DNA of 41,135 nucleotides, from contig NZ_BAXR01000027.1 in assembly GCF_001310635.1 (NCBI RefSeq), forward strand, positions 1-41,135. Direction: 5' to 3'. Under the pieces are notes generated by a model. The model was not told the origin of the DNA. It saw only the letters and a list, made by a program, of their open reading frames with translations, and made no database searches. Positions 1 through 9,355 of this stretch are shown here, one piece after another. Position numbers and translations under genes: made by a program. The first letter of the stretch is position 1. Every line of letters begins with the position of its first letter. The DNA is from Bacillus sp. JCM 19034 (lineage in GTDB: Bacteria; Bacillota; Bacilli; Bacillales; Bacillaceae_D).

Positions 1-23
1 CTCTAAGGTGTATACATTTTCAT

Positions 24-167
24 TTAAAACGAACTTACTCTCTTTCTTTTTACATCAGCTGCTAATATATTTTCAAGTTTAAAGATTCTTCTTTGTTTTT
101 TGTGATAGCAATAACACACAAGATGAGTTTCATTTACAGTAATTACTCTTACAAACCTTTGAGACAT
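24..167 (-). CDS. Small WYL-like protein (47 aa)
   Basis: A short open frame starts with MSQRFVRVITV and contains the pattern R-x-V...CYCYHKKQRRIFKLENIL. This resembles the ligand-binding core of WYL domains, where a cluster of arginines and aromatic residues precedes an Arg-x-Phe strand. It lies 45 bases downstream of the LexA-like gene on the same strand and is probably cotranscribed with it. The ribosome binding site is weak (AAAGG three bases from ATG), and an in-frame stop lies just upstream, so the start is fixed. WYL domains often sense nucleic acid or nucleotides in phage-defence and DNA-damage regulators. That role here is inference from a weak resemblance. Confidence 0.5.
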   Translation of the reverse strand: MSQRFVRVITVNETHLVCYCYHKKQRRIFKLENILAADVKRKRVSSF

Positions 168-212
168 CTGCCTTTATCCGAAAGATAAATAATTTGTAAC
201 TTCACATTAGCG

Positions 213-464
213 TCAGCTGCTCTTTGCAGTAACCCTCTCATTGGTCTCTTCTCCTTTCAACACTCGTAAAGTTCTGGGTTTAGATTCAACCCAATCAACA
301 TACCCTTTTTTTCTAAGCTTAACTAAATGTCCGTGCGTAGTAGATGTAGATTTGTGATTAAGTAAATCGGCTAGTTCTCTTGTTGTAGGAGAGTACTTGT
401 TTTTATTTATATATTTATTAATTGTCACTATTACATTTTTCTGCTTGTTGGTTAGTTCATTCAT
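213..464 (-). CDS. LexA-type N-terminal DNA-binding protein, no peptidase domain (83 aa)
   Basis: The sequence MNELTNKQKNVIVTINKYI followed by SPTTRELADLL and STTHGHLVKLRKKGYV matches the winged-helix DNA-binding domain of LexA (LexA_DNA_bind family). The protein stops at about residue 83, so the S24 autocleavage domain with its Ser/Lys dyad is absent. It probably binds the same boxes as host LexA without being cleaved during the SOS response. Two ATG codons lie side by side (467 and 464). I chose 464 because AGGTG is then about six bases upstream. It diverges from the YolD-like gene across two SOS-type boxes, which suggests autoregulation. Confidence 0.75.
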   Translation of the reverse strand: MNELTNKQKNVIVTINKYINKNKYSPTTRELADLLNHKSTSTTHGHLVKLRKKGYVDWVESKPRTLRVLKGEETNERVTAKSS

Positions 465-482
465 CATGATCACCTCATGTTT

Positions 483-511
483 ATTATATACGAACGTACG
501 TTTCTGTTCAA
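483..511 (-). promoter_or_regulatory. Promoter of the LexA-like gene
   Basis: Read on the minus strand, TTGAAC (506-511) and TATAAT (483-488) are separated by exactly 17 bases. SOS-type box 1 fills the spacer, so a LexA-like protein bound there would block polymerase. The layout mirrors the divergent promoter at 513-541. Confidence 0.7.
491..504. promoter_or_regulatory. SOS/DinR-type box 1
   Basis: CGAACGTACGTTTC matches the Bacillus LexA (DinR) box GAAC-N4-GTTC with one change (GTTT). It lies between the -35 and -10 of the leftward promoter. Confidence 0.7.
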
Positions 512-512
512 C

Positions 513-541
513 TTGAAACAGAACATTTGTTTGCGTATAAT
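513..541 (+). promoter_or_regulatory. Promoter of the YolD-like gene
   Basis: TTGAAA (513-518) and TATAAT (536-541) are 17 bases apart, a near-consensus vegetative promoter. SOS-type box 2 occupies the spacer. The start codon is at 559, with GAGGTG just upstream. The -35 elements of the two divergent promoters lie almost back to back. Confidence 0.75.
520..533. promoter_or_regulatory. SOS/DinR-type box 2
   Basis: AGAACATTTGTTTG fits GAAC-N4-GTTY. The surrounding 19 bases (518-536) recur exactly at 25421-25439, and a related box lies at 38470-38483. Confidence 0.65.
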
Positions 542-558
542 GTAGATGAGGTGATCTT

Positions 559-900
559 ATGGAAAAATTACAAAGAGGCAACAAACTGTGGCACATGAAA
601 TTCGTATTACCGGAACATGATATTGCTCTAAAACATTGGCATGCTGCACAAGATAAAATATCTAAACCTACTCTGGACGAACAAGAGCTTGCAGAGATTG
701 GCCATATAGTCATGGATAGTTTGAGACACGAACTTGAAGTTAAAATTATTTATTGGGTTAATGGTGGCTTTGACGAGATCATTGGAGTGGTCGATCACGT
801 GGATCAGTACGAAAAGTATATAAAAGTAAGGGCAGAGGATGACATTTTAACAATTAATGTTGATTGTTTGATTAGTGTAATTTATTTATCAGGAGAATAG
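559..900 (+). CDS. YolD-like family protein (113 aa)
   Basis: The N-terminus carries the family signature RGNKLWHMKFVLPEHDIAL, followed by PTLDEQELAEI and the strand VKIIYWVNGGFDEIIGVVDHVD, all typical of YolD-like proteins (PF08863). In Bacillus, YolD-family genes often sit beside Y-family polymerase genes (uvrX, yqjW) and respond to DNA damage. No polymerase gene is present here. The start ATG has the ribosome binding site GAGGTGATC. The promoter carries an SOS-type box in its spacer, so induction by DNA damage is likely. The molecular role of the family is not established. The TIR gene begins 66 bases downstream, with no clear terminator between them. Confidence 0.8.
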   Translation: MEKLQRGNKLWHMKFVLPEHDIALKHWHAAQDKISKPTLDEQELAEIGHIVMDSLRHELEVKIIYWVNGGFDEIIGVVDHVDQYEKYIKVRAEDDILTINVDCLISVIYLSGE

Positions 901-966
901 AAACTATCTTTCTACTTGTATTTTGTGGTATATATTTAAAATAAATACTAAATTGGAGGTTGACAC

Positions 967-1803
967 ATGAGCATATCATTTTTAGAAACAAAGCTAAAAA
1001 GGCTACACAGGGAATTAAATACATTAGAAAGTCAACGTGCATCTGCAATGAAAGATGAAGCAAATGCATTGAAGAAAGTAAACAATGCAAATTCATCTAT
1101 TTCTAAAACAAAAAACTCGTCCACAATTAATAGTAAATTAAGAGAAATTGATAGAGAAAATAAAAAAATTCAAAAAGCAAAGGAGAAACAATCTGATCTG
1201 TTAAATAAAATCAACAAAAAGAATACAGAAATTAATAATACATCTCTTGAATTATCTAAAAATAGACAGAAAGAACAGGAAAAAGCGTTTGAACTTCAAG
1301 AAATGAGAATTAGAGAATATGAAAACCAACAACAAACATTGTTATCTAATGCTACCGTACAAAATGAACTTTTACCCGAGCAGGAAGAAAGCAAAGAATA
1401 TGATGTTTTCATCTCCCATTCCGCCGATGATAAAGATGACTTTGTAGAAGAGTTAGCCAATTTATTAAATGAATCTGGAATAAAAACCTGGTATGATTCA
1501 AATGATATCCCATGGGGTGGCAGTATCCGTCAAGAAATTGATAAAGGTCTTTCTAGTTCTCGTTACGGTATTGTTGTAATATCCCCTTCCTTTATAAAAA
1601 AGTATTGGACAAACTATGAACTAGATGGAATTTTATCTAAGCAAAGTAGTACTGGTGAACAAATGATACTACCAATTTGGCATAACGTTACCGCAGATAT
1701 AGTAAAAGAATACAGCCCTTCTATTTCAAATATAAATGCTCTTAACTCGGCATTTATTACTAAGTCGGAGATAGTAGAAAATTTAAAGAAATTACTTAAA
1801 TAA
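967..1803 (+). CDS. Coiled-coil TIR-domain protein, candidate NADase defence effector (278 aa)
   Basis: Residues 1-130 are rich in Lys, Glu, Gln and Asn with heptad-like spacing and should form a long coiled coil. Residues about 138-278 form a TIR domain: YDVFISHSADDKDDFVEEL (strand A and helix A), GIKTWYDSNDIPWGGSIRQEI, RYGIVVISPSFIKKYW and WTNYELDGIL. The Glu in the last motif sits where the catalytic Glu of NAD-cleaving TIR domains lies. Such TIR proteins act in bacterial anti-phage defence (for example Thoeris) by cleaving NAD or making signal nucleotides. No partner gene such as ThsA is visible. The start follows TTGGAGG by a normal distance. It overlaps the convergent 1796-2023 gene by eight bases. 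Oligomerisation through the coiled coil is inference. Confidence 0.85.
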   Translation: MSISFLETKLKRLHRELNTLESQRASAMKDEANALKKVNNANSSISKTKNSSTINSKLREIDRENKKIQKAKEKQSDLLNKINKKNTEINNTSLELSKNRQKEQEKAFELQEMRIREYENQQQTLLSNATVQNELLPEQEESKEYDVFISHSADDKDDFVEELANLLNESGIKTWYDSNDIPWGGSIRQEIDKGLSSSRYGIVVISPSFIKKYWTNYELDGILSKQSSTGEQMILPIWHNVTADIVKEYSPSISNINALNSAFITKSEIVENLKKLLK

Positions 1804-2023
1804 TTTGATTTCTCACTAGTAACGCAATAATACGATAATAATCGTAACTTCCATAAGTATCTGTTTTTAGGAATGGATATGGTACTTCTCCCTTATCACC
1901 TACTTTTTTTAGAGGATCTTTTGCCCATTCAGGCACAGTTGATATTAAAATGTTTTCCAAAACACTTATCTTTAGTTGTAGTTCCTTTATTTCATTTTCC
2001 AGTTGTTGAATTTTTTGACTCAC
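1796..2023 (-). CDS. Small coiled-coil protein downstream of the endolysin (75 aa)
   Basis: Residues 1-30 (MSQKIQQLENEIKELQ...) are a heptad-type coiled coil. The rest contains VPEWAKDPLKKVGDKG and ends in RIIALLVRNQII, which faintly recalls the PEWA-type repeats at the C-terminus of some phage amidases. It uses a GTG start eight bases after AAAGGAG. It is the last gene of the lysis end on this strand and overlaps the convergent TIR gene by eight bases. I do not recognise a defined function. A wall-binding or lysis accessory role is only a guess from position. Confidence 0.6.
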   Translation of the reverse strand: MSQKIQQLENEIKELQLKISVLENILISTVPEWAKDPLKKVGDKGEVPYPFLKTDTYGSYDYYRIIALLVRNQII

Positions 2024-2045
2024 ACTACATTCTCCTTTTATTATT

Positions 2046-2076
2046 AGCCCCTCACTACAGTGAAGGGCTATTTTTT
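2046..2076 (+). terminator. Hairpin with T-run downstream of the TIR gene
   Basis: AGCCCCTCAC (2046-2055) pairs with GTGAAGGGCT (2060-2069) around the loop TACA, with one C-A mismatch. T6 follows at 2071-2076. The orientation fits termination of rightward transcription from the YolD/TIR unit. On the minus strand the stem is complete with a G-U pair but lacks a T-run. Confidence 0.6.
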
Positions 2077-2077
2077 A

Positions 2078-3042
2078 TTATCTGAATAACCGTCCCCAAG
2101 TCTGCTGACCAACAATACCGTCCACAGTAATACCTTGTGCACGTTGAAAATCACGTACAGCTTTCTCTGTTCCACCGCCAAAAATACCATCAAGTGGACC
2201 AGGATTAAACCCTTTAATGTAGAGCAACGCTTGCAGTACTCGTGTAAGATTCCCTCTCGCACCATTACGAACAGTGACTAGCTTAGAACGTGTTTTAGGA
2301 CCCATAATCCCATCTACTACTAATTTTGCATGAAACTGACGATTAAGCTCACTTTGTAGCACACGAATTAATCCACCTAGTGTTTGTGGACCCGGCAATC
2401 CATCAATTGTAATCTTAAATCCGAAATTATTTACCCATTTTTGGATTACACGTACAAAAGCATCACCAGTTGGCTTTGTAGCTGTTGTGGACGACTTAGG
2501 CTTGTTAGCTTCTCAGGAGCTTTTTTCACGTCACCCTTTACTTGCTTTCCTTTCCTCTCAATCATCTCTAAAAAGTCAGACCAAGAGATGCCATCTTTCG
2601 CAGCTCTTAATTGTGCAGGACAATTCTTATTTGCCCAATCAGCATGTTGCTTAACATCTTTGATAGATAAGTCATGCTTGTCCATTAAATGCTTAATAAG
2701 AGTAGCACCAAGTTCCAATGTCTTTTTGTAATCAGAATCACTATTGATACACAATTCAACGTGAATCGAAGTCGTGTTACCTGGTCCACGACCATCAGTA
2801 GCAGCCCAGCACATCACGTCATCATCAAACGACTGAATAATATCTTTGTCATCTACTTGGTAATGCCAACTAGCTTGACGGCTATTGAGCCTAGATTGCA
2901 AATTAGCATGAGCTTGTGCATTTGCCCCTTTATTTGTGTTTCCTGTTTGGTGGACAGTGATTGACGTCTTTTTATTACCGCGTCCATACGATCGTTGGTT
3001 AACAACAGAATGTGATACTAATTGCTTTTTGATTGCAACCAT
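2078..3042 (-). CDS. Endolysin: N-acetylmuramoyl-L-alanine amidase with peptidoglycan-binding repeats (apparent frameshift)
   Basis: Residues 1-160 form an Amidase_2 domain: ITVHQTGN with the first zinc His, SWHYQVDDKDIIQSF, a GNTTSIHVELCIN strand and the late KQHADWANKNCPAQLR with His and Cys ligands. Translation then runs into a stop at 2446. From about 2510 the protein continues one frame over as a Ser/Thr/Pro linker, a VRVIQKWVNNFGF segment and peptidoglycan-binding repeats (DGIMGPKT, DGIFGGGTEKAVRDFQ, VDGIVGQQTW). Restoring one base near 2510-2514 gives a 321-residue enzyme of normal architecture. The start has the ribosome binding site AGGGGGAT and lies next to the holin gene. Either this is a consensus error or the endolysin is truncated and lacks its wall-binding part. 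Confidence 0.85.
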
Positions 3043-3058
3043 AATTACTTATCCCCCT

Positions 3059-3493
3059 TCAATTTTTCTCCACATCTGATCCAATGACTTCTTTTTTTAT
3101 TTCCTGTGTCAAGGTCGGACTTTTCTTTGATTCCATCACTTTCAATTTTTCCGCTAGACTGGTTGGAACTAACACATCAATTTCAGCCATGTTTTCTAAA
3201 ATGGATAATCCTTCATTTGCAATATAAAAAAGAACGGTTGCGTATGTAATCGCACCGCCCATCCCTAATATTTGATCCACCACATTGGCCAAGATGATCA
3301 CGACCAAAATCATTAACTTACGTGCATAGCCAAACAATGACTTCCTACTCCACAGGTTACCTTTTTTAATGGCCTTAAAGACACCTGTTAAAATGTCTAA
3401 AGCCATCAGTAACAACAGCAAGTGTAAAAACTTCACATCTCCAAACAAGTACATTCTAACCACGTCTAAACTCTCTAAATTAAACATAACCAT
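3059..3493 (-). CDS. Phage holin (144 aa)
   Basis: The protein has several hydrophobic helices: FLHLLLLLMALDILTGVFKA, KLMILVVIILANVVDQILG and TYATVLFYIANEGLSILEN. The motif ALDILTGVFKAIKKGNLWSRKSLFGY is typical of the phage_holin_4 (toxin secretion/phage lysis holin) family. The C-terminus is charged. I chose ATG 3493 because AAAGGAG then lies nine bases upstream; the ATG at 3502 touches the ribosome binding site. Its role is to permeabilise the membrane so that the adjacent endolysin reaches the wall. It lies 17 bases upstream of the endolysin gene. Confidence 0.9.
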   Translation of the reverse strand: MVMFNLESLDVVRMYLFGDVKFLHLLLLLMALDILTGVFKAIKKGNLWSRKSLFGYARKLMILVVIILANVVDQILGMGGAITYATVLFYIANEGLSILENMAEIDVLVPTSLAEKLKVMESKKSPTLTQEIKKEVIGSDVEKN

Positions 3494-3511
3494 TTTCTCC
3501 ATCTCCTTTAA

Positions 3512-3540
3512 TTTAAAAAGGAGCTAGCAACTGCTAGCCC
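3512..3540 (-). terminator. Hairpin between tail and lysis genes
   Basis: GAGCTAGC (3521-3528) and GCTAGCCC (3533-3540) form an eight-pair stem around AACT. On the minus strand it is followed by CTTTTTAAA. It lies just before the holin gene and could attenuate read-through from the tail operon into the lysis cassette. Confidence 0.6.
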
Positions 3541-3564
3541 TATTTTGACCATAATAAAAAAGCC

Positions 3565-3819
3565 TTACTGATCGGCTCCAGGTACATCTTCTGTGTCGCT
3601 ATTTAAACGTGCAACAATTTTTTGACGAGTAAACTCCTGCAACCCTTCCATGCCTTGCCCAGCATACGTAAAGTACTCATCCATCGTCCCCACAACATAA
3701 CCACTCAAATTAATTTCACCCTGTTGATCGACACCTCTAAAATCGACACGGACCGTATCATCACTATTGAACCTTGTACCATTTACTTGTATCTGCAATT
3801 TCTCAATAAGTCCCATCAT
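3565..3819 (-). CDS. Hypothetical tail-end protein (84 aa)
   Basis: A small acidic protein beginning MMGLIEKLQIQVNGTRFN, with alternating hydrophobic strands (TVRVDFRGVDQQGEINLSGYVVG). No transmembrane segment is visible. Its start overlaps the stop of the DUF1617-type gene (TAATG), so the two are probably translationally coupled. In related phages this position, between the tail fibre and the holin, holds small proteins of unknown role. I do not recognise a family. Confidence 0.7.
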   Translation of the reverse strand: MMGLIEKLQIQVNGTRFNSDDTVRVDFRGVDQQGEINLSGYVVGTMDEYFTYAGQGMEGLQEFTRQKIVARLNSDTEDVPGADQ

Positions 3820-4241
3820 TATTCATCTCCTTCCTTATTTTCAAATGCTTCGACCAATAAAAAATGAGCCTCTGCATCTTTGTCAGAAAGCTCTTTGTTA
3901 TAGTCGTTGACTACTTCTTCTACTGTTTTCAATGCTGTTTCTAAGTTCTTGTCATCGACTACGAAATACTCTTGATACAATTCTTCTTGTTGTTTTCTGA
4001 ATTCCTTCTTGTCTTTGTCCTCCTTAATCTTGAAACCACCTCCTTGCGTTGGTACTAATTCCCCTTGCTCATCCAGTTCAGCATATGATTTCAACAACTC
4101 CAATTCTTCTTCAGCAAACTTCTTATTCTGCTCTTCCAGAACTTTTACGATTCGCATACGATGCACCGATTTTTTACCTTTCAGCGATATCTTCTTCAAA
4201 AAGTCTGCTGCAACCTTCAAGTCTTTATATTGTAATTTCAT
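3819..4241 (-). CDS. DUF1617-like tail-associated protein (140 aa)
   Basis: The N-terminus MKLQYKDLKVAADFLKKISL, then HRMRIVKVLEEQNKKFAEEELELLKSYAELDE and a glycine turn (PTQGGGFKI), match the DUF1617 pattern found between tail fibre and holin genes in A118-like and lactococcal phages. It is highly charged and helical. The ATG overlaps the stop of the large tail protein in its restored frame (TGA at 4238-4240), which supports that restored frame. The function is unknown; a tail accessory or assembly role is possible. Confidence 0.7.
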   Translation of the reverse strand: MKLQYKDLKVAADFLKKISLKGKKSVHRMRIVKVLEEQNKKFAEEELELLKSYAELDEQGELVPTQGGGFKIKEDKDKKEFRKQQEELYQEYFVVDDKNLETALKTVEEVVNDYNKELSDKDAEAHFLLVEAFENKEGDE

Positions 4242-7200
4242 GCTACATTCTCCTCTAATTGTTTTATTTTCATTTCTAAATACTGAATTTTGAGCTTAAG
4301 ATTATTAACCTCGTCATTAACTTTTACGTCTAACTCCTGGATTGCTCTGATTGTTGGTGCTATTAACTGTTCATATCGAACACTTAAAAATCCATCTTCA
4401 TCAGACCGTTGCACCATTTATAATCATCTAACGAGCCATGCGTATCTAAAGCTGACAAAATGTTTTGTGCTACAACGCCCGTGTTTGTCCCATCCTTATC
4501 TCTTGTGAGTTGGTACGTTACGGTTTCAATACTATTAATAAAATCTAGCCCTAGTGTATTAGCTTTAATATCTGTTTTTAATCTCGAATCAGATACAACG
4601 ACTGGATTATTGCGTAGATAAATGTTACGTATTGCATGAGTTTGTGAATTCTCCCCGATTTGGTAGTTATAACTCCCTCCATTTAATCCTCTTAATGTGA
4701 TGTCTCTACCTTGTCCTGAATAAGCTGATTCGAGCCGCCAACCACTTAGCTGGTTCGTCGTATTTCTTACGACAAAGGTTTGTCTGACATATAATTGATT
4801 AAGCGTTCTAATGTCATAAGCATAGTCAACCGCACTATTCATAAAGGACATAGTTGGATTATTTCCAGACCAGTCAAATGTAACACCTTTCTCAAATCCG
4901 GTTGCTTGATTACGCAATTGCACTCTATTTCCATTGAGGCTGATTGCCGCATCATCATTAGCGATAGCAGCACTAGTGTTTACGATTAACCCTGTAAAAA
5001 ATTGATTTAATGTATCTAATTCGCTTGCCCCAGTTGTCCCAATATAAACAAATGGGTAGCGACCTCCAATACGATTCCCGACACCCATACCAGCAGACCG
5101 TGTTAATGATGATGTACTGTCATACAAACGATACGTAATACGGTTACCAGGATCGTCAAAATCAATTTTAGCTCCGTTAGCAATCGTTAGATTGGCATTT
5201 TGCATCGTTAAATTACCCGTATTGAGATTAAGGTCCATGTTATTATTGTTACTTAGTAAACGACCTGCTCGCACTGTGCCTAAGTTAGAAGATACAGCAG
5301 ACAAATTCGCCACGTTCAAATGATCAGCTGTAATCGTACCAGCTGTAATACGATTACCGTTTAACGTGTTTACTTGGATACGGTTCCCATGCATCGTTCC
5401 GGTTGTGATCTTAGTAGCTGACAAATTCGCAATGTGTGCGTTTTGGATAATCCCGTTATCGATTAGCGTTAAGCCATCTAGGTGTATGAGGCTACCTTGT
5501 ATACGGATACCTTCTTTCGATAGGTTGATTGCTGATACGATACCATCAACATCAACTTTAAGTTCTATCTTATCTGCTAGTTGAGTGATAGAGGATTCAG
5601 CTCGACTAACTCTACTCAAGGCTAAAGAACCATCGTTATTCCCAAAGTCAACTGTTCCATCCTTAATTGTGAAAGTAACGTCTAACCATCCCCCATAATT
5701 AATGGTTGTACCTACTGGACGGAAATATTCAAGACCTGCTCCTTCACCCATTCCGGGAATACCTATTAGGATATAGTTAGCTCCACCGCCCCAACCCTCA
5801 CTCTCATTAAAGATTTCTCGAGATCCACCACATCTACGAATTTGTGCTGGTAGCCCCCCAGCTAATCTATTCCTTTCTGGAGAGTGTCCGGCTATTAGGA
5901 TCACCAAATAGTTCTCATCATACCGAGCTAAGTCATTAGCCAATCTAGTAGCTTCTGTATTGGTAGTATAAACATCATATAATTTTCTTAAAACCCAATT
6001 TTCAGTTGATCTATTCATCACATATAAAATATATGAACGATCACTAGAACTTGTAGGCGCATTTTCGTAACTTATATGATTTCCTTCTTCATCATGAAGT
6101 CCAGAAGTAACAGGGTAGCGATTATTTCCTCCTCCATTCCAAGCCCTAGCTACTGCCCTGAAGAGTTTACCTTTCCTATCTAATCCATTATTAAGCTGGG
6201 TCAAAGTAATTCTTTGTGTAATAGCTTCTGCATTATGTTCAATTGAAGATTCGGCATCATTCAACCTAGTAATAACTCCATTTTGATCGGTACTATACTG
6301 AGAGACAGTCACTCTTTGTGTTATGGCTTCTGCATTCTGCTCGATTGAACTTTCCGCATGAGTTAGTCTAGTTAGAGTATTTTCATGATAGTTATTAAAT
6401 TGTACATTCCCTCCGTTTATGATTAGCTGAACGTCTAACCACGGAACATCAGTAGAAGACAAGTACTCGTTACCCTTACCTTCACCCATTCCTGCTATTC
6501 CAACTAGAATATACTCTTTTCTTGTATTACCCCATGCAACTTCGAATACATCCCTAGACCCACCACATCTATAAATGGCCTTAGGTAAGCCATTAGTTAG
6601 CCGATTCTGCTCAGCGGCATGAGCTCCTACCAATATAATTAATTTGTCATTCCCTAGACTGTTAAGGTGCTCTGCTAAAAGTAAAGCCTCATTCTCGTCG
6701 GTATAAATGTCATATCGGGTATGACTTTCCCATGTCCTAGAAGATCTATCATAAATGCTTAAAGTATATGATCGGTCATTACCGGAACTATCACCCCATA
6801 AAGTTGTATCCCCTCTGTAAAGACCGGACATCTTGTGGTACCTTTGGAATCCTGAATTGTTGTATCTAACTGAGACTATACGGTAGATTTCTATTTGCTC
6901 AAATTCGGTTCTCGTCACCCTTTGCTTAATTGCTTCTGCATTCTGCTCGATTGAGCTTTCTGCTCGAGATACCCTGTTTATAACACCATTAAGGTCATAC
7001 TGAAGGGAACTAACACTAGAGGACATACCATCCACAGATACCCTTAAGGTAGCTACATCACTAGATAAATTAGTTATCCTACCGTCTACTTGCTTTAGTT
7101 CTTCGCTACTAACCTTCATCTCGATTTCGCCAGCAAGTATCTGTAGTGTCGTATTCATAGAGCTGATGTTCCCAGACAAGGTATCAACTTCATCTTGACT

Positions 7201-9178
7201 CGCCTTTAGAGATATAGCTTCTGCATTAGCCTCAATCTGTATCTGTTGATTTTGGATCGTATCATCAATGACCGACAACTCGTCGATGGTCAAAGACAAC
7301 CTACCTCTATGTCATCAATCTCAGTCTCGATAGTAACAATTTTACCATCCGCTTCGGCTAATGCTTGTTCATTTTGTGCCACTCGCTCACGTAAATTATC
7401 GGAAATGGTTGTTAGGTTATCGACCGTGTCTGTGACAAATCTGATCTCCTCATCCATTAACCTAAATTGCCCATCTACGTAATCAAGATTTGCCTTTTCT
7501 GCCAAGTCTTCCAACAGTTCTCTTTGTATGCGTTCCACTTCTTTATCCGTGTATACTCTCGCTTCTTGTTCTAAGAGTTTACGAGCATGTTCCGAAATGT
7601 TTTCAAAATCTACACCGCCCTCACCAATGATATCACTTATGCGATTTAACTCACGTAAGTGTTTCGCTAGATCGGGACCAAACAGAATATCGTCACTAAT
7701 TACTCGATGTGTAGAAGCTGTCACTTTCACTGACCAGTCACTAGGAGTGTCTTGATAATTTACAGCTCTTACATAGTAATACCAGGTTTGATCGGTACCG
7801 ACCGTATGAGCAAAAGCACTTACTTGACCACGCCATAATAGATGTTGACTTTCCGGCACAAAATCTTTGACTTGGGATCCGTATACTTCATAGTGCTTGA
7901 TAAAAATTTCATCGGCGTAGTCCAATACAGCTGTATTACTTCAATTCCACCTTCTGCTCGTAGGTTCACAGGTCTGGATGGTTTAATGTTTGGGTAACTT
8001 TTGTCTGTTACTTGTTGTGGACGATTTCCAATCCTTTCTATTTCATTCTCTAACTCTTCAATACGATCATCGTCCAAATTTAAAAATTGCCCCATCTCTA
8101 CGACTGCTGTGTTATCCGGATCCATCAGATCATATTCAACTGCTATCACGCGAGCCTGTATTTCAATCGGTCTGCTAAAATAACGATCAATTGCAATAGC
8201 TGTATCACCAAGACTTACTCTGTCCTCAAATAAATCAACCGAAAGCTTATATAAAACCTCCGGCTGTTGCTCAGTTTGCAATTGTTGCCATGTAGCTTTT
8301 AAGAGTTCAACACGATCCTCAATGTCATGGTTACTATATTGACCTTTACGGTGGATCCGTACTCCATCTTTTAATCGACCGTATTTTTGTAATGCTTTAG
8401 GATCACCGACCCATTTTTGACCTCGAGGTTTGTCAACTGGATCTCCTTTTGCAACTGACCATTCTACGTCACTAAAATCAATATAACGTGTATAACCACC
8501 ACCATCAGTTTCTAGTGACGCTCCCCAACCGTATAATGCAGTCTTGGGATAACTCAATACAGTACGCTGTATCTCGGTTATATTGTGATCAATCTCAAAA
8601 CGCTGTCCGTGATCCTTACCCAACCTTTGTACAAGCTTGGTCTTACGAGCGACAATATTATTTTCCTCGTTAAACTCAACGACATCTTTAATGTCACCGC
8701 CCCACGTATTTCGTATCTTCCAAATAGCGTTGATCGATGACAGGTGGTAAAAGTTTGTGCTTGCAAGCCCTAAGTTCACTTCGACTTCACCAGTATAGCG
8801 GGTACCTTGAAGAGCTGCATCCATCGCTTCTTGTGCTTCTTTATCCGAAAAACGACGATCTTCAATGACATTGTCACTTAGTTCGTCCACAAAATTGGGT
8901 TCGCATGTTGCAGTTGTTTGTGGACCATCTATATTGTCGATGTCGTCTAACTCCTTGATGACGTACAATCTTAGATCGCCTTCACGATCACGAAAAACTA
9001 CCTGATGTTCTTCTTTGACGTATTGGGCGTTCTCGCTATCAGCTTCAATGGTAAAAGAAAAAGGCGTGTCAGGCACACGGTTTAATTCCTCCCGTACTGT
9101 TGCACTGACAAGCCCTGTATCCTCACTAATAATAGTAAGTAATTTGTCATCTCGGTCAAAAATGTAGATTTCTGACAT
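4238..9178 (-). CDS. Large tail spike/fibre protein with ILEI-like repeats and S74 chaperone (about 1647 aa, three apparent frameshifts)
   Basis: The N-terminus (MSEIYIFDRDDKLLTIISED) and about 350 residues match the prophage tail/endopeptidase family (Tal), the tail-tip host-contact protein. A fibronectin-like segment follows (NLRAEGGIEVIQLYW...YYVRAVNY). Coiled-coil units of the form AESSIEQNAEAITQRVT then separate two related modules of about 165 residues (near 6885-6395 and 6165-5640). Each has an YDIYT/YDVYT strand, a LVILIAGH-like strand, RCGGSR and YILIGIPGMGEG. These resemble ILEI-type domains. The C-terminus has a TITADHLN-type fibre region and an S74 intramolecular chaperone motif (VVSDSRLKTDI). 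Restoring one base each near 7922, 7298 and 4417 joins all parts and ends at TGA 4238. The start is set by GAGGAG upstream of ATG 9178. Confidence 0.85.
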
Positions 9179-9212
9179 TTTTTTCTCCTCTCTATAAAAT
9201 TCTTCAATTAAA

Positions 9213-9311
9213 CTAATCCTTTTTGATCTGACTAAAAGCAATAGTTAACCAAAATCCTAGTAAAAATATAAACCAAGTTGTCAAAAAAGGATGATTGTAT
9301 ACTGTTTCCAT
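9213..9311 (-). CDS. Tiny single-span membrane protein (32 aa)
   Basis: METVYNHPFLTTWFIFLLG begins a 32-residue frame with one hydrophobic span (about residues 9-26) and a charged SQIKKD tail. AAAGGAG lies eight bases before the ATG, which supports translation. It sits between the tail protein gene and the oppositely oriented DUF4393 gene, and its ribosome binding site overlaps the presumed promoter of the latter. It could be a small holin-like or exclusion protein, or a regulator of its neighbour. No family is recognised. Confidence 0.45.
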   Translation of the reverse strand: METVYNHPFLTTWFIFLLGFWLTIAFSQIKKD

Positions 9312-9355
9312 TTCCAATTCTCCTTTATAATGTATTTAAATAAGGAGGTGAAACC

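Noticed and set aside
1..212. Left attachment site by comparison with the sequence beyond the integrase
   Set aside because: No convincing shared core; serine integrase cores can be only a few bases, so it cannot be called here.
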